The notes beneath the pieces were generated by a model. That model saw only the letters and a program-made list of their open reading frames with translations. It had not been told where the DNA came from and made no database searches. Positions 33,518 through 45,707 of a stretch of 64,000 bases of DNA are shown here, piece after piece. The first letter of the stretch is position 1. Every line of letters starts with the position of its first letter. Position numbers and translations under genes: made by a program. Source of the DNA: Sordariomycetes sp. S80-01Y (Eukaryota; Ascomycota; Sordariomycetes). The DNA lies in contig JAXQJY010000033.1 of assembly GCA_037042185.1 (NCBI GenBank), positions 2,108,001-2,172,000 of the forward strand. The letters run 5' to 3'.

Positions 33518-33904
33518 GTGAAAGCGCAGGGTAGCTCTCAGGGGTAAAGGGGCTTGGGACCTGTCATCATCACGTCCAGGCAACCTAGCGTAATTGGTGG
33601 TCTTCCTTTGTGAAAGAATAGTCTGACAGCAAATATAGGAGATAATTGTAGGATCAATCAGTGTTGCTTTTTGTGTCGTGGCGGCGTTGCAGTAGTCACA
33701 CGGCAGGTGTTAACGCTTCCGCCGGAGCCGTTCATGTGGGGCTATTTTCTTCCGGTGGTGATTTGACCCATCGTACGTCCGGAGCTTCAGTTTGCATCGT
33801 CATCACCATCACTGGCATCGACATCGCGACACCGCCACCCGCGCCAGCACCAGGTTCACTACCTCATTGTTTCGATTCAAACGACAATCTTGCACTCTGC
33901 CATC
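33518..33904. other. Intergenic region and promoter of cox16
   Basis: No supported gene; contains a short CATCACCATCACTGGCATCG-type stretch, low complexity. Confidence 0.5.
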
Positions 33905-34327
33905 ATGTTTCGCGCAACCTCTGCCAGAATGGCCACCTTCCAGAACAAGAAATTCCGCTCCTCGGCCGATACGAATCAACTGGGCATGAAGTACCGCGCC
34001 CTGATGAACAGGCACCCCTTCTTGATGTTCGGTCTGCCTTTCCTCGGCGTCATAATCTCCGGCTCCTTTGTCCTCACGCCAGCCACGGCCGTGCGGTACG
34101 AGAAGCACGATCGCAAGGTCAGGCAGATGACCAAGGAGGAAGAGCTCAACGTGCGCCGCTCACCGCGGAAGGTCGACATGAGGGAGGAATACTACGTAAG
34201 TGCTGCCAGTTTGATGTAAAATGACGGTCACTGACACGCGCAGCGTCTCGCCGGGCGCGATCTGGAGAACTGGGAGCAGAAGAGGGTCGAGAGACTGCCG
34301 GGCGAGAGCGACGGCATCTTGCGGTAG
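33905..34327 (+). CDS. cox16: Cytochrome c oxidase assembly protein COX16, mitochondrial
   Basis: Two exons, 33905-34195 and 34244-34327, give 124 residues, the usual size. The 48-bp intron runs GTAAGT to CGCGCAG. The start may be at 33905 or at the second Met at 33929. The N-terminus is basic (MFRATSARMATFQNKKFRS) and may target mitochondria. One transmembrane helix follows the NRHPFLMFGLPFLG motif. The C-terminus has KVDMREEYYRLAG and LENWEQKRVERLPGE, which are diagnostic. Cox16 is an inner-membrane factor that helps join Cox1 and Cox2 modules during complex IV assembly. Confidence 0.95.
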
Positions 34328-37300
34328 ACGGCTCACCTCGGAGGCATCACGATGACCATCGATGCGGAACAATCCGTGACGCGGAGACTCGAAGCAAATA
34401 AGTGTCTACAACATTACGTCGCGCCGGTGGCCCTGATCATCAAGCCAGCCGCACGCGTTTCTCATGTCGCGACTTGGAAAGACCATTTCATCTCGATCAC
34501 GGGACGAACACGTCACGAGCGCGACAAAGTCTAAATCGACGATGCCCATGGCTCTGCGGAGCACCGGCGCGAGTGCACATACTCCGGAGAACGGAGTCGT
34601 CAAGACAGAGACTCTGTCTCAGGCCGAAATGGGATGGACCCCTTGATGTGTCAGAATGCCGGGGGCTCACGACGGGTTGGTCCGCCGCAGCGCGTCGCTA
34701 CCCCGAGATCTGATGCACGCTCTTTAGGTGGCATACCGCAAGCTTTGAAGAATGCGAGTGCTGAGGTCATAGGTGAAAAGGTGGGCAGTCGTAGTGGCTA
34801 GTGATCTGCGCGAAGCAAGATGTCATCAGTTTGGGCGGGCGAGTGAAAATGGAGTCCTGTAGAGTCTCCGCGGAGTTGGTCTTGACTTGATCGCGGACAC
34901 GACTACGAGTAGAGGCAACGCCCGAATAGGCAGTTAGGATAGCTTTCAATACATGGCAGAAACAGGGCACGGCATCGCCAAGTTTCAACATGCGCGGCTG
35001 GATGACTCTGTGTAGCATTCGGGGCAGACAACACCGCATCCAGAAGCACGAATTTCAAGAAAGCCATCGGCCGATTCCCCTCTGCCGCCAAGATCAGCAC
35101 TGTTAGACGCATCCCATCAGCTGCCAACTCAGCAGCTCAGATCTCACGGCCTCAGCGAGCGAGCGATCGGTTCCGATCGAGACAAGGGCGTCCTTCACCT
35201 GTCACCGCCGCAACTCACTGATGTCAAGGCGGCGTACACCTGCAGAGCATGACCAGTGCGGGGGACCAATGGCGGCACGACATCGCTACATCCACCCGGC
35301 GATCACATAGCTGACCTAGCTTGTCACACGCGCGGTCGAAACTTTCTTTTTCCTGTCTCTTGTTCCTGTGCCTGGGCCTGGCGGGTGCGCGGGCGTGTGC
35401 GTACCTGGGGCCTTGGCCTTGACAGCGGAAGCTTTTTGACGGACCCAGACGTTATCAACGGCAGCTGAAATTGAGTTGGTGAATCTAGCCTTGGTCCAAA
35501 GTCAATTTCCCCAGGCCCAGAACCTAGACCATTGATGGCGCGCCTGAAGCAGCCCGAGCTGAACGGTGCATTGGGGGAGGGTCCGCCCAGACCTCGGATC
35601 TTAGATGAATCGAAACAAGGGGAGAGTCAGCAAAAGCAAAGATCGGAGGTAAAATCGTTGGGGGAGCGGGCCCTTGGTGACGGCTTCATCAGCCAGCTCA
35701 GCTGACCGATGTGTTCGCATCGCTAGCTCCGCCCAGCCCGCCGGGACGAGCGACTTCAGCTGGGATTGGCCGGGAGGGCCGCATCCGTGTGGCAGCCTTC
35801 TCTTGGAAGCAGCAGCAGCAGTGAAGGAGGTGCCTCGTTGCGGGGGGCGTGCTGGTTGTGATTGATGATATATCAGGTATTATGCAGAGTCGAGATGGCA
35901 AAGCCCGCCTCAGCCGCGGAATTCTGGATGGACAGGCTGACCACATGGACAAAATCGAAATTGGCATCGTCCGGAGTCGCATGCGGGCATCATGTGCGAT
36001 GCGAGGCCAGGCATGCAAGGTACGATTTTGGGCCTTGTAAGTTCTGGTACCTGCATCGCCAAGGGGACAGCACAGCACCGCACAGCACAGCAATGGGATT
36101 GGGATTGGGATTCGGCGTCGCGCTCCGCGGCATGACCAGAGCCCGACCGTCGGCAGTGCCGGGTGCGGGTGCGAGCGCGAGCGAGCGCAGGCTGAGGCTT
36201 GTGGTGATGGTTGTTAATTACGACGCCGGGCAGCCCAACGTTGAAGCAGCGGCAGCGGCAGTTGCAGTGGCACCAGAATACAGTTTCGTGTTGGGCGTGG
36301 CTGAGCGCGCGGGGGGGAGAGGGCAGAGGGCAGAGGACTCGTCAATCTCGCAGGGCCTGGCGCCCGCGGACATCCCTGCTGGGCGTCATCATCATACTTT
36401 CCCAAGGGTCCAAAGGTGTCCACAGTCCAGCTGATGCTCCCTCCTGCGGGCGAAGAACTCCGGCCTCGGTGTTTGGGCGACGTCCGGACGCAGTCACAGC
36501 CGTGAGGAAACCCTTCGTTTTACCCGGGCACCTCGTTTCGACCGTTTCGACAGGCTGGGGCCTACTCCAACTCCAGAGGCGCCCGAAAGTTTGTCAGGCC
36601 AGGCCCCCCGTCCGTCCATCCGTGGCGCGAGGCTAGAGCCAAGACAAACGGATCTGAGTCAAAAGTCAGGTCCCAGGAACAGAGCGCGGGACGGACGCTG
36701 TCTCAGTCGTGCTTTGCGAGTTGGCTCTGCATCTGCCTGTCTCGCCCGCGTCCATTCTAGACGCGTGAATGTTATATTGATGTCTTGCAACACCAGTCCA
36801 CGCGTGCTCTTTGTTATCAATGTCCAAGCGGTGAGAATGCGCACGCAGATCGTGAGCAGCATGGAAAAAACGGCATTGAAACATGATGACGTTGTCGCCT
36901 TCGTGTTGGTCGCTGCCGGTGTCGCGCGCCCTCAGCAGTGCCGCCCCAAAGATCATCATCATCATACGAGAGAGGGACCTTGGCATGGGTGATGGGTGCC
37001 CGCGGGCGTGTGCGTGTGCGTGTGCGTGCTGTCCTTTTGGGGGGCGCCTTGGCTGGCCTTTGGGGTGGGCAAGTGGGCAATACGCACACGGACTAAGGTC
37101 CCAAAGCCAGCAGAGGTCAGATGATGGCTTCGTCCCTGATCCATGCCGTTGCCATGCTGCACGCCCAGCCTCTAGGGCCCAGCATGGCTGAAAGTTTTTT
37201 TTCTGCCTTTCTTTGTGTCCACCCTCCCCTGTCCCCCTGCTGGCCTGCTGCTTTGATCAGCACACCCGACCCAGTCAGACTCTGCCCAAGAATTTCGGCA

Positions 37301-37686
37301 CCGGCGGGCGTGCGTCTCCACCACACTTGTCTTGGTGGTGGGGATCGGGCTCAGCCTTGATCTTGGCTGGCTGGGGCCTGGGATGGTACGAGTACTCCGT
37401 AGCTGTCCTCCGGCCTCGAAACAGGGTTTGGGGGGACATGTATATAGAAATCACCGCCCGCCCGCCTCTACCGACTTCCCGGTTCTTGCTGCTCTGCATC
37501 TATACCCAGGTCTTTGTTACCTCTTAATACTGCCGCCTTTGGCTTCTTGCAAACACTCGACCTGGACATTCCCAGACATACTACAAAGACCTGGTCGCTC
37601 ACTTACACACCCGTATACGAGGAGCACTCACTATCAACGTCATCGACGACTTACACCAACGACTTCGACCATCACCGGGAGGCACA
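34328..37686. other. Long GC-rich intergenic region with short tandem repeats
   Basis: 3.4 kb without a supported gene. It holds short repeats: a CAGCA-rich run with three GGGATT units near 36066-36110, GCGGCA units near 36247-36262, an ATC run near 36950-36965 and GTGTGC units near 37008-37030. The right 250 bases are pyrimidine-rich and contain a TATA-like element, fitting a promoter and long 5' UTR for the next gene. Confidence 0.5.
37441..37447 (+). promoter_or_regulatory. TATA-like element upstream of the acidic hypothetical gene
   Basis: TATATAG lies 240 bases before the ATG at 37687, followed by CT-rich sequence typical of fungal transcription starts. Confidence 0.4.
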
Positions 37687-38427
37687 ATGCACGTCCTCGG
37701 CCACAGCTTCTGCGAGAAGCGCAAGCACACAAAGCGTCCTCGAGACCTGCACATTCGCAAGGTCTCCTTCTCTGGCTCCTCACTGAGCGGATGCTCGCTC
37801 TCTTCATCAGACTCCACCCTCAGCGCCGTCACCGTCATCCAACCACAGCATGCTGACTACGCCCCTCGACGGCTGCATGAGCGAGCACTCCTGGCTTCCC
37901 CATCAAGGAGGCGTCAACCACAGAGCTTCTTCGATGACGCCGACAGCCTCGCGGTGGACAGCGACGAGGAGGATGAGGACGAGGGGGATGATGTCGACCT
38001 GGACCAATTCGTGATGGAGATGCCGCCTCAGACACCGGAAGACGACCATTCTGGACACGACAGGCTGCAGGAGCCGACTGACTACTTCCACTTCCATCTC
38101 AGCAAGCGACCATCACTCCCGCGGTCAAGGTGGTCAGAATCGACCATCCAGTCCGTACAAACCATCGAGGCCATGCCTACCCCGGGAGCATCCTTCAGCA
38201 CTGTCGCCACGGAGTCCCACGAGGACCAAGGGCCACCAGTCGTCGTCGAGATGCCTCCCAACTTCAGCTACAAGCGCGCGGTATCAACGCCCGCAGCCAC
38301 AAACATGCAGCGCCCACCCATGAAGCGCCTCGACAGCATCGAGGAGTTCGTCAAGAGGGGCGGGTGGAAGCGACGTGGAATCGTCTTCCACCAAGAAGAG
38401 GTTGATTCCACTGCCGAGGAGCAATGA
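37687..38427 (+). CDS. Hypothetical acidic protein, 246 residues
   Basis: Intronless frame from ATG 37687 to TGA 38427. I do not recognise a family. The N-terminus is basic (SFCEKRKHTKRPRDLHIRKV), then a Ser-rich stretch, then an acidic run near residues 98-112 (DSDEEDEDEGDDVDLD). The C-terminus has MKRLDSIEEFVKRGGWKRRG, which looks like a conserved short motif. There is no signal peptide or membrane helix; a nuclear or cytosolic regulator is possible but is a guess. Coding character is supported by strong third-position C/G bias, an ATG in good context and a TATA-containing upstream region. Confidence 0.75.
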   Translation: MHVLGHSFCEKRKHTKRPRDLHIRKVSFSGSSLSGCSLSSSDSTLSAVTVIQPQHADYAPRRLHERALLASPSRRRQPQSFFDDADSLAVDSDEEDEDEGDDVDLDQFVMEMPPQTPEDDHSGHDRLQEPTDYFHFHLSKRPSLPRSRWSESTIQSVQTIEAMPTPGASFSTVATESHEDQGPPVVVEMPPNFSYKRAVSTPAATNMQRPPMKRLDSIEEFVKRGGWKRRGIVFHQEEVDSTAEEQ

Positions 38428-41400
38428 GAATCAACGACAGCAATCACTACGACTATCACTGCCATCACCACAACTACTACGACACCCTATGCTTTTTCCT
38501 TACACCTTCACACAATTTCTTGTATATGATTTTTATGAAGCATGGAGTTCGATATGGGATTTATGGGACTTTCATGTATATCACGGGGCGACGACAAAGA
38601 CTGGGACTTCTGGGCAACTGGACATACTTAACTGATACCACGGATGAGAGACGGGCTCTCACATCCACACCACCACCACCACTACTACAATCTCTTGTAA
38701 TTAGAAACTACTTCTCATCCTTGAACAACTATTCAAAAAGGAATACAAAACAAAACATACTCACCACAAACCACCTCGCCAGTGTGCCACATGCAGCCCT
38801 CGTGAAGGTCCGCCCCGAAAATCCTCGCTCCCTCGCCGTTGGCTGCCATTTTGGAAGCCGCGCTTCGGTATTCGGATTCGGGTATCTTGCAGCCATTCTC
38901 GGCGTGGCGTTCGTCATCGTCCGGCGAACGCGGCACCGCTAGGCGTCCACTCAGCATCCCGAAGCGTGCTCTTGGCGTGGGCTTGGCAATAAAACCACAC
39001 GAGGAGGGGCAGAGGGGCAAAGAACGAGCGGCCAAGAGCAAAGGGTCCGGCTAGCGTGCTCGTAAAACAGTGGGATGATGCTATTTTCCTTCTTTTTCTT
39101 CCATGGCTTAATTTGAGCGGTCTCCATCTCGAGAAAGCCTCTGGGGGCGAAAGGTGGAGGAGTCCCAGGTGCCTGGGCTCAAAAAAAAACAATCATTGCT
39201 CGGTGGGGAGGAAGGGGTGTGCTTGGATAGGTACGGAGCATGGAAGAGATGGCTCTCGAGTACACCCATCACTTTGAATTTTCATGTGAATTATCATGGT
39301 GGTGTCCCGTGCAACCTATATTGGCGATGATATGGGCGAGGATGGTGTGCATGCGCCGGGGATTTTATCTTCATTTGGGTCCATTCTCCTCCACGGGCAT
39401 ATCCTCACTCGGCCAACGGTCAACCTCACTTAGGCGAGCTCAGCGTTATCGACACACTCACCTTTCGGAGGACTGCTCGGTAGAACTCCTTCTTCAAGAC
39501 ATTAGTTGTGTGCGAATACAATCACTTCCTAGCCCAAGAGAAGGGGGCACAGAAGCAGCACGAGGACACCAATTCTGTACGGTCAAGCAACCATGATCTC
39601 TCATACTGAGTACTTTGAACTGTAGGGGTTATCTCAGCGGCAGGGATCCGACACGGACGGGAGCACAGAAAGATTCTATGTTGACTTCGACATACCTTCT
39701 CCCGATGGACAGCGAGACCGAGAACGAAAACGCCCTTGTATGATGCGGGAGCCCATCCAGGACCAACCCTGATCATTCCTCTTCATGATGTCAACGATGA
39801 CTCTCGCGACCCTTGGGATACCTGCTGCCCCAAGCTTGAGACAGCCCAAGAGTCGACGTGTTAAGACGGCTCGAGGTGCCAGGCTGTCCATGCCATGAAG
39901 CTATCATGACAGCTCCCTGTCACAGCCTTGTGACCCATCCCGGTGACTCACAGCAATTTGAAATGTCATCATCCGGATATGCCTGACCTCCACGGGTCTC
40001 AGAGCTTCTGCCCCCTGTCAATCCACGTGGCTCTTCAACTCCCGGTGGGTCAGAACCAGGGGGTGGCGACCCGCTGGGCGGCCGGCGCCTCTGCTGTCCC
40101 CCTGATCTCAACATTCTGCCATGCCGAGGTCATCTCCGGAATGAAAAACTTCACGATGGGGACGCGACCTGTGCGCACGCGCGCCTGGAATGCGTCTTTA
40201 TCCCACTCACGCTTTTCCCCACGCGCGCGTCCGTGACGGTGCATCTTCCAGCCAAGGCCACGACACGGCCGTCGACCGAGGATTATCGCTTGGCCGCAGC
40301 GTGACGAAAAACAGGTTGGGCGGTCTGCTCCTACCCTAATGGAAGCAATTTCCGAAGATTGGTCTTCTGATGCCGCCTGACCGACTATTGACTCTTGGGG
40401 GGGCAAACGCTGCGTCCTGAGCACCACCCCACGAACTGCCGACGCGTCTGCGCTCTTTAACGTGCCTTGCTTTTTACCTACAGCCACGCGCGGTCCGGGC
40501 CTTGGCTGATGACACCTGGTGTGTCCCGGAGTGAACACCACGGCACGGCCTTCGTATCGCATCACATCATCCTGTCTTTGGCCTGCTGATCCGTCAACGT
40601 CCCGGAGTGCCCAGAGCGGAACTTTCCAGCGGAGGGCATGGGCGCTGGGCGGGACTCCTTGGCAGGTCCGCCGGAGCAGTCGTTCCGACAACCTGCGGTC
40701 TGGCCTCGCTTCGACTCTCTTGAGAAGATTCGCGAACCACCAAGGTGCCTTAAGATCGACGATCTGCTGCTCAACCGCGAGATCATGGAGTCCAGTGCTA
40801 CGTGGCCCTGGGAAGGTTGTTTGACGGTGGTTTCACGCTTGAGGAAATAGTGTTCAGACCTTGGCGCATCGTGCACGACTGACCAGTCTAGAACAACATC
40901 GTTTCCATGAACCCCACGAAACACTACACGGAAGCAAGCTCGCAGCATTGCCAAGGCTCACGTAAAGTAAACTAAATCTTCCGAAGCAATCTTACTCAGT
41001 GATCAGTTTGTGCCCATGCTTGCGGCTTACTCCAACGACATGCGAACAAACCTTCCTCTACTTACTCACTTCCTGCAGCAATTGTACACTAATCAGCGCG
41101 ACGACTTCTAATGCTGCTGAATAGTTGTTCCGATGTCCAGTCCTCGAGATCCCTTGCCTCTATACACAGATAGTCCTTGTCCAATATCACCGATGTTTGT
41201 GCCCTCTCACTACTAGTGGGCAGCCCTCGAGGACGTTATTGAACCTGACGGAGCCCATAGCTTCATGCCGTGTTTCCTCGAGGCACATACACTGAGTATC
41301 ATCGAACGACTGTCGGTGCACTTCTCTCCGCATTCGAGAAGTCTTTCCATTCCATGGAGGATCCAAGAACACCGCGATATCTCAGCATGTCAACCCCCGG

Positions 41401-41854
41401 CTCCACTCAGATAGGCAATCTAGACGCCGCATCATGGGAATGTCTTTCTAGAGCGGTCTGCAGGTTGATTTCGAATGCGCTTCCTGTATTTTTGAAAAGC
41501 TGCTGTGTAACGTGAGTACTTCCGTTATCATTGGCCGAGCCATGGCGCCTTCAACCAATCCGCGATGTTGGCCCCAGCCTGATGAGGCGGCAGCGACAGC
41601 AGTACTACCGTTCCCATTGGGCAACAAGTGCATTTTGCAAGATTTCTGCACTCGTTCTGAATGTCGATGCTGTGTTGAGACATCCCCTCGAGCGCTTGCA
41701 AGCCTGGCGTGCCTGGCGCTTTGCGCTCACATTGGAACATAAAAGGAGGCACTTCGCCGGACACCCAGGCATACCACATTCAAACTTTCCAGCTGCCTCT
41801 AGCTTTCGGAACACCAGTCTCAGATTCAGTCACATCCTCGCAAGCACCCTCATC
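38428..41854. other. Long intergenic region, no supported gene
   Basis: 3.4 kb. A CAC/ACT trinucleotide run lies near 38665-38688. The longest frame (40050-40691, minus) begins at a non-ATG codon and has arginine-rich, motif-free composition. A coding-like minus-strand segment at about 38750-38957 with a GTGAGT donor is listed among rejected items. Confidence 0.45.
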
Positions 41855-43113
41855 ATGGATGCCCAACTCATTACCTCTCAGCAATGCCTCTCTCCTTGCA
41901 GCCTTGCTTTGGTCGAAGGGCAAAACATTGCCGGTGAGGCGAGCTGCCAGTCACCAAGTATTTTCGATGAGAAAGACTGGATGGAACAGCGCGCACTTAT
42001 CTCATCAATGTATGTTCGAGATGATATGACGCTCGAAAACATTCGGCGTTTCATGGAAACAACCCATGGTCTGCGGGCTACGTATGTCTCCCCTCCAACA
42101 GATCCAGCTGTTGCTAACTGAATCTTTCCAGAAAGAAGATGTTTAAAGACCGCCTGAGCGCTTGGGGTGTGTCAAAGAATCTGAGGGATGACGAGGTTGT
42201 AAACTTGACACGCATCAAAGTATCTCGGGACGCAGTCGGCAAGTCGATCACGTTTCTGCGATATGGAACTCTCATCCCACCGAGAAGGCTATACCGACGT
42301 CTGCGCGAGAAACGGCACCTGCAGCAGAAAGTCCTGAAACAAGGCTCGAGCGAAGCTGATATCGACGACCTGCTGCAGAACTACCTGCCGTCACGTGGTC
42401 TCGTGGCTTTGGAACCCCATCCGTCGGCCGGCCTCCGTGGCGATGAAATGCTACACATTATAGAATCGTCTATCTTCCCGCTCCGAGCTTTCGGAAGGTC
42501 CGATGTTCGGTGGTGCTTTGAGCATATGGCGAATTCGCCGTGGCTGTTGTACGTGGGGCTATTTGATCGTGATCCCATGGCGCAAACTGAAGCCGAGCGC
42601 AAGCACGCCTGGGAGCTCATAGAGCGCGCTTGCTCCACCATGAAACAAGATATCAGTCGAGTTCCGGACGAGTTTGCCCTGCTATTACTTTGGGTAATGA
42701 GCAAAGATAACGTTGCTGGCAAGCAGCCAATCTTGGGTTACCAGCTGTTGAAGCACGCTAGCCAGCTTTTTGCATCGTCCTTTGGTCAAAAGCATCCCTA
42801 CAGCATACTATTCGCAGGCGCGGCCTCTATGACCTACAAGATCACGTCATATGGCTGCTTTTGGAGCCGTTCTAGGGAAGTCTTCATCGATGTTGTTACG
42901 AAGAGATTGCTTTTAGGCATGGCGGAAGCACCATGTAGGCAGATGGTACCGGAGGTAAACAGAATCGTCATCCTGAAACAGCAAAGCCTTTTCAAATTTT
43001 TCTTGAGGCTTGGAGTTATTGAAACTCTCTCGCCTGAGTCTGCCGATCTGACATTGCTGTTGAACTTTGTCGCTCTGCACCAAGACATCCAGCACGAAGA
43101 AGGCGAGGCCTAG
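41855..43113 (+). CDS. Clr5-domain protein
   Basis: Two exons, 41855-42081 and 42132-43113, give 402 residues. The 50-bp intron (GTATGT...TTTCCAG) interrupts the domain exactly where HGLRAT joins KKMFKDRLSAWG. The Clr5 domain (about 41-94) has WMEQRALISSMYVRDDMTLE, IRRFMETTHGLRAT and FKDRLSAWG; it is a helix-turn-helix-like fungal module at the N-terminus of many predicted nuclear proteins and is named after fission yeast Clr5, a silencing factor. The rest is helical, with no repeat I can name. The specific role is unknown. Confidence 0.9.
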
Positions 43114-43630
43114 ATCTTCCGGATTGGTAGCGCAGAAATAAGCGAAAAATCATGGGCAGAAACCGCCGTACCAGAAAGATTGCATTCAATTTCATGTGCA
43201 GAGGTGTCGCGCAAGCTAATCGCAACGAATGTCCCGGCCCTGGTGGCTTTATTGGCTCCAGTGGCTGGGAAGTGACCAGGACGCAAAAAGCTCTATCGAA
43301 GACTAATGGAAAAGAGGTTTTAGAAAAGCTTGGGGGGTTGAGAGCGAAGTTGATATGCGGCCTCTTCCGTGGCGATTGGAATCCAGAGCATCTCTCAAGG
43401 CCGCGGAACTACTGCAGGGGCGAGATCCCTGTTGCACTTCCCGCTGAGGGCTAACCAGCCCATGAACTTGTTTGCTAATGTAATAAGCTTTCATGAGAAG
43501 ATTTGAGATCAGTTTCAGGTCATCCTCATTAGTGCCTTGCGCAGCAAACGAACATCAAGTGTTTTTTTAGTGCACACATGTTGTATTGTAATAGTCACTA
43601 AGTTTGGCAAATCGCCTATTCTTATGCCCG
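43114..43630. other. Convergent intergenic region
   Basis: 3' flanks of the Clr5-domain gene and the membrane hypothetical. No gene is supported. Confidence 0.55.
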
Positions 43631-44299
43631 TTACCATAGCCGTCTCTGGTAATAAACCTTTTGATCGCCCGTTGAGAGCCTGTGAATTTCATCCTTGATC
43701 AGTTTCCTTCTTTCAGCCCTTGAAACCGGCACCTTGCTCTTCACCAGCGGATCTGGGTGTTCCACCGCCCACGACTTCTGAGAAACCTGCGACTGCAAAG
43801 CCTCCATCATGGCTATTTGGGCGCTTGAAGCCTCACTGTGATCCTTGTCCACTCTTTGTGTGGGATGGACAGACTTCCTCTCAAGCTGCATTTCCGGCTC
43901 AGCCTCGCTGTGTGCGACTTCGATCACAGGTTCGTTCTCTGGTACAGTCTGTACCTCCACTGCCACCGCCTCGATCTCATTTCCGTCTTCGACATCTACG
44001 ATAGTCCCATCCTCGAGCGTTCTCGTCTTGCGGAACTTCTCAGGCAGATAGAACTGCGGCGAGGATTGTGGCCGCGGCCTCGGTTGTCGTGGCTTGATAG
44101 CAGAGCGAAGATCTCGTAGTGTCCGTTGCTGAATGACATAACCGCTGAGGAAAAGCGCGACTGTGCAAGATATAACTATTTGAGGCTGGGTGTTAGCATC
44201 GGCGGGTTCTGTGTGAGTCGAAGCGGAGGAATGCGGCATACCAACCAGGCTCGTGACCAGCACTGAGACTTGCGACGAAGTGAGCAAAATGCGTCGCAT
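43631..44299 (-). CDS. Single-pass membrane hypothetical protein, 200 residues
   Basis: Two exons, 44299-44242 and 44175-43631. The 66-bp intron (GTATGC, GATGCTAAC branch, AAATAG) is a multiple of three, so the frame is also open unspliced, but splicing fuses MRRILLTSSQVSVLVTSLV to VISCTVALFLSGYVIQQ into one clean N-terminal membrane helix. The rest is soluble, with FYLPEKFRKTRTLEDGTIVD and a basic C-terminus VSRAERRKLIKDEI ending YYQRRLW. I do not recognise the family. A short N-terminal anchor with a charged body could be mitochondrial or ER. It is divergent from PRP38 with 300 bp between start codons. Confidence 0.8.
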   Translation of the reverse strand: MRRILLTSSQVSVLVTSLVGMPHSSASTHTEPADANTQPQIVISCTVALFLSGYVIQQRTLRDLRSAIKPRQPRPRPQSSPQFYLPEKFRKTRTLEDGTIVDVEDGNEIEAVAVEVQTVPENEPVIEVAHSEAEPEMQLERKSVHPTQRVDKDHSEASSAQIAMMEALQSQVSQKSWAVEHPDPLVKSKVPVSRAERRKLIKDEIHRLSTGDQKVYYQRRLW

Positions 44300-44599
44300 G
44301 TCGACGATGATGGGGCAAGAAGATAGCAGAGCGTTTCGGACAGTACTTTGATAGTAATTTGATGCTGTTAGATGGTAGACGTGGCTTTCAAGAAAGACTT
44401 CAGTCGCGCATGATGGCTGACGGTCGACCAAGTGTAGAGCCTATAATGTTGACATTGGCAGCGTTGGCGAGGCAACCACCACTTGATGTCAGAATTTCAG
44501 CAGCTCCAACGTCACACCCCACCATGAACGCGACTTCGCGGCTTGCATCTACGCGCAACACCCATCACCGAAATTTTCACGATCCTGAGTTCGCGCATC

Positions 44600-45352
44600 A
44601 TGGCGCCAAACTCCGAGACAGTCCAGGCCGATGCGCGCCGCTTTCTGGACGAGCGCGGCTCCTCGGCGGCCCTCGCCCCGAACGGCGTCAACCCAGCCAA
44701 GATCATGGAAAAGGCCGTCATGGATCGCATTGTCGACTCTTACTTCTACAAGGAACAATGCTTCGCCGTCAACGAAGCCGACATCGTCGATCGCGTCGTC
44801 GAGCACGTTTCCTTCATTGCCGGAACTCTGGGCATGGAGCAAAAGCCCAGCCCCTTTTTGTGCCTGGCCTTCAAGCTGCTTGAGCTGGGACCGAGCGACG
44901 AGGTCATTCAGGAATATATGCAATACGGAGGGGAGAAGTTCAAGTACCTGCGGGCACTGGCCGTCTTCTACGTGCGGATGACAAGGGCCTCGAAGGAGGT
45001 CTACGAAATGCTGGAGCCCTTCCTGGCGGATAAGAGGAAGCTCAGGAGGAAGAAGCGCGCCGGCACGTCCCTGACGTACATGGACGAGTTCGTCGACGAG
45101 CTCCTCACGCAAGAACGGGTTTGTGCTACGAGCTTCAAGATGCTTACGAAGCGCGAGATTCTTGAGGAGCTGGAGGTGTTGGAACCCAGAGTGAGCCCGC
45201 TCGGTGATCTTGAGGACCTGCTGGAGGAGAGCGATGAAGAGGAGGCAAACGGCGAGCAGGTCAATGGTGATGCGAGCGAAGGCGAGATTGAAGCCAACGA
45301 GGAGATGGAAGTTGACGATGAGCGTCCCCGTACTCGCAGCCGATCGCCTTGA
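44600..45352 (+). CDS. prp38: Pre-mRNA-splicing factor 38 (PRP38)
   Basis: Intronless, 250 residues from the ATG at 44600. The core follows Prp38 closely: MEKAVMDRIVDSYFYKEQCF, KPSPFLCLAFKLLELGP, EYMQYGGEKFKYLRALA and YMDEFVDELL. The C-terminus is acidic and ends with an RTRSRSP motif, a short RS-like end. Prp38 is a component of the U4/U6.U5 tri-snRNP/B complex needed to activate the spliceosome in the nucleus. An upstream in-frame ATG at 44543 would add 19 residues but lacks family similarity. Confidence 0.95.
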   Translation: MAPNSETVQADARRFLDERGSSAALAPNGVNPAKIMEKAVMDRIVDSYFYKEQCFAVNEADIVDRVVEHVSFIAGTLGMEQKPSPFLCLAFKLLELGPSDEVIQEYMQYGGEKFKYLRALAVFYVRMTRASKEVYEMLEPFLADKRKLRRKKRAGTSLTYMDEFVDELLTQERVCATSFKMLTKREILEELEVLEPRVSPLGDLEDLLEESDEEEANGEQVNGDASEGEIEANEEMEVDDERPRTRSRSP

Positions 45353-45707
45353 GCGAGCCACTGCCCAGCTCGAACAACACAATCCCACCATGCCATCGCT
45401 CCGAGAAAGGCTCAGTGAGCCTATGGTTGCTACACTACGCAAGGACAGCCACATGATCAAAGTGCTCGGCAAAGACAGCGTTGGAAAGCCTAGCTTGCGG
45501 AGGCACACTGCGCCAGCCCACACGTTCACCGTGGCCGCATCAGCTCAGGGGCTTGTGCTGCCACAAGAGACCAGTCCAAAGGCTGGTAAATCCCCTCATG
45601 CAGGTCAAAAGCAATTGCGTGGGCATTCAGTGCGATTTTGCATTGGATCATCATGCGACTGGTCGCATTATATTTACATACGGTTATAGTACAATAGTAC
45701 AAGCCAT
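45353..45707. other. Convergent intergenic region
   Basis: 3' flanks of PRP38 and GatA. No gene is supported. Confidence 0.6.

Noticed and set aside
36066-36110. GGGATT repeats as interstitial telomere sequence
   Set aside because: Only three units and not the fungal TTAGGG repeat.
38735-38957. Minus-strand coding-like exon starting MLSGRLAVPRSPDDDE with a GTGAGT donor
   Set aside because: It would end within four codons after the next acceptor and has no recognisable family; it overlaps the 3' flank of the neighbouring gene. Transcript data would be needed.
40050-40691. 213-codon minus-strand frame
   Set aside because: Starts at a non-ATG codon, arginine-rich and motif-free.
44549-45529. 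326-codon minus-strand frame over PRP38
   Set aside because: Antisense shadow of a clear PRP38 gene.
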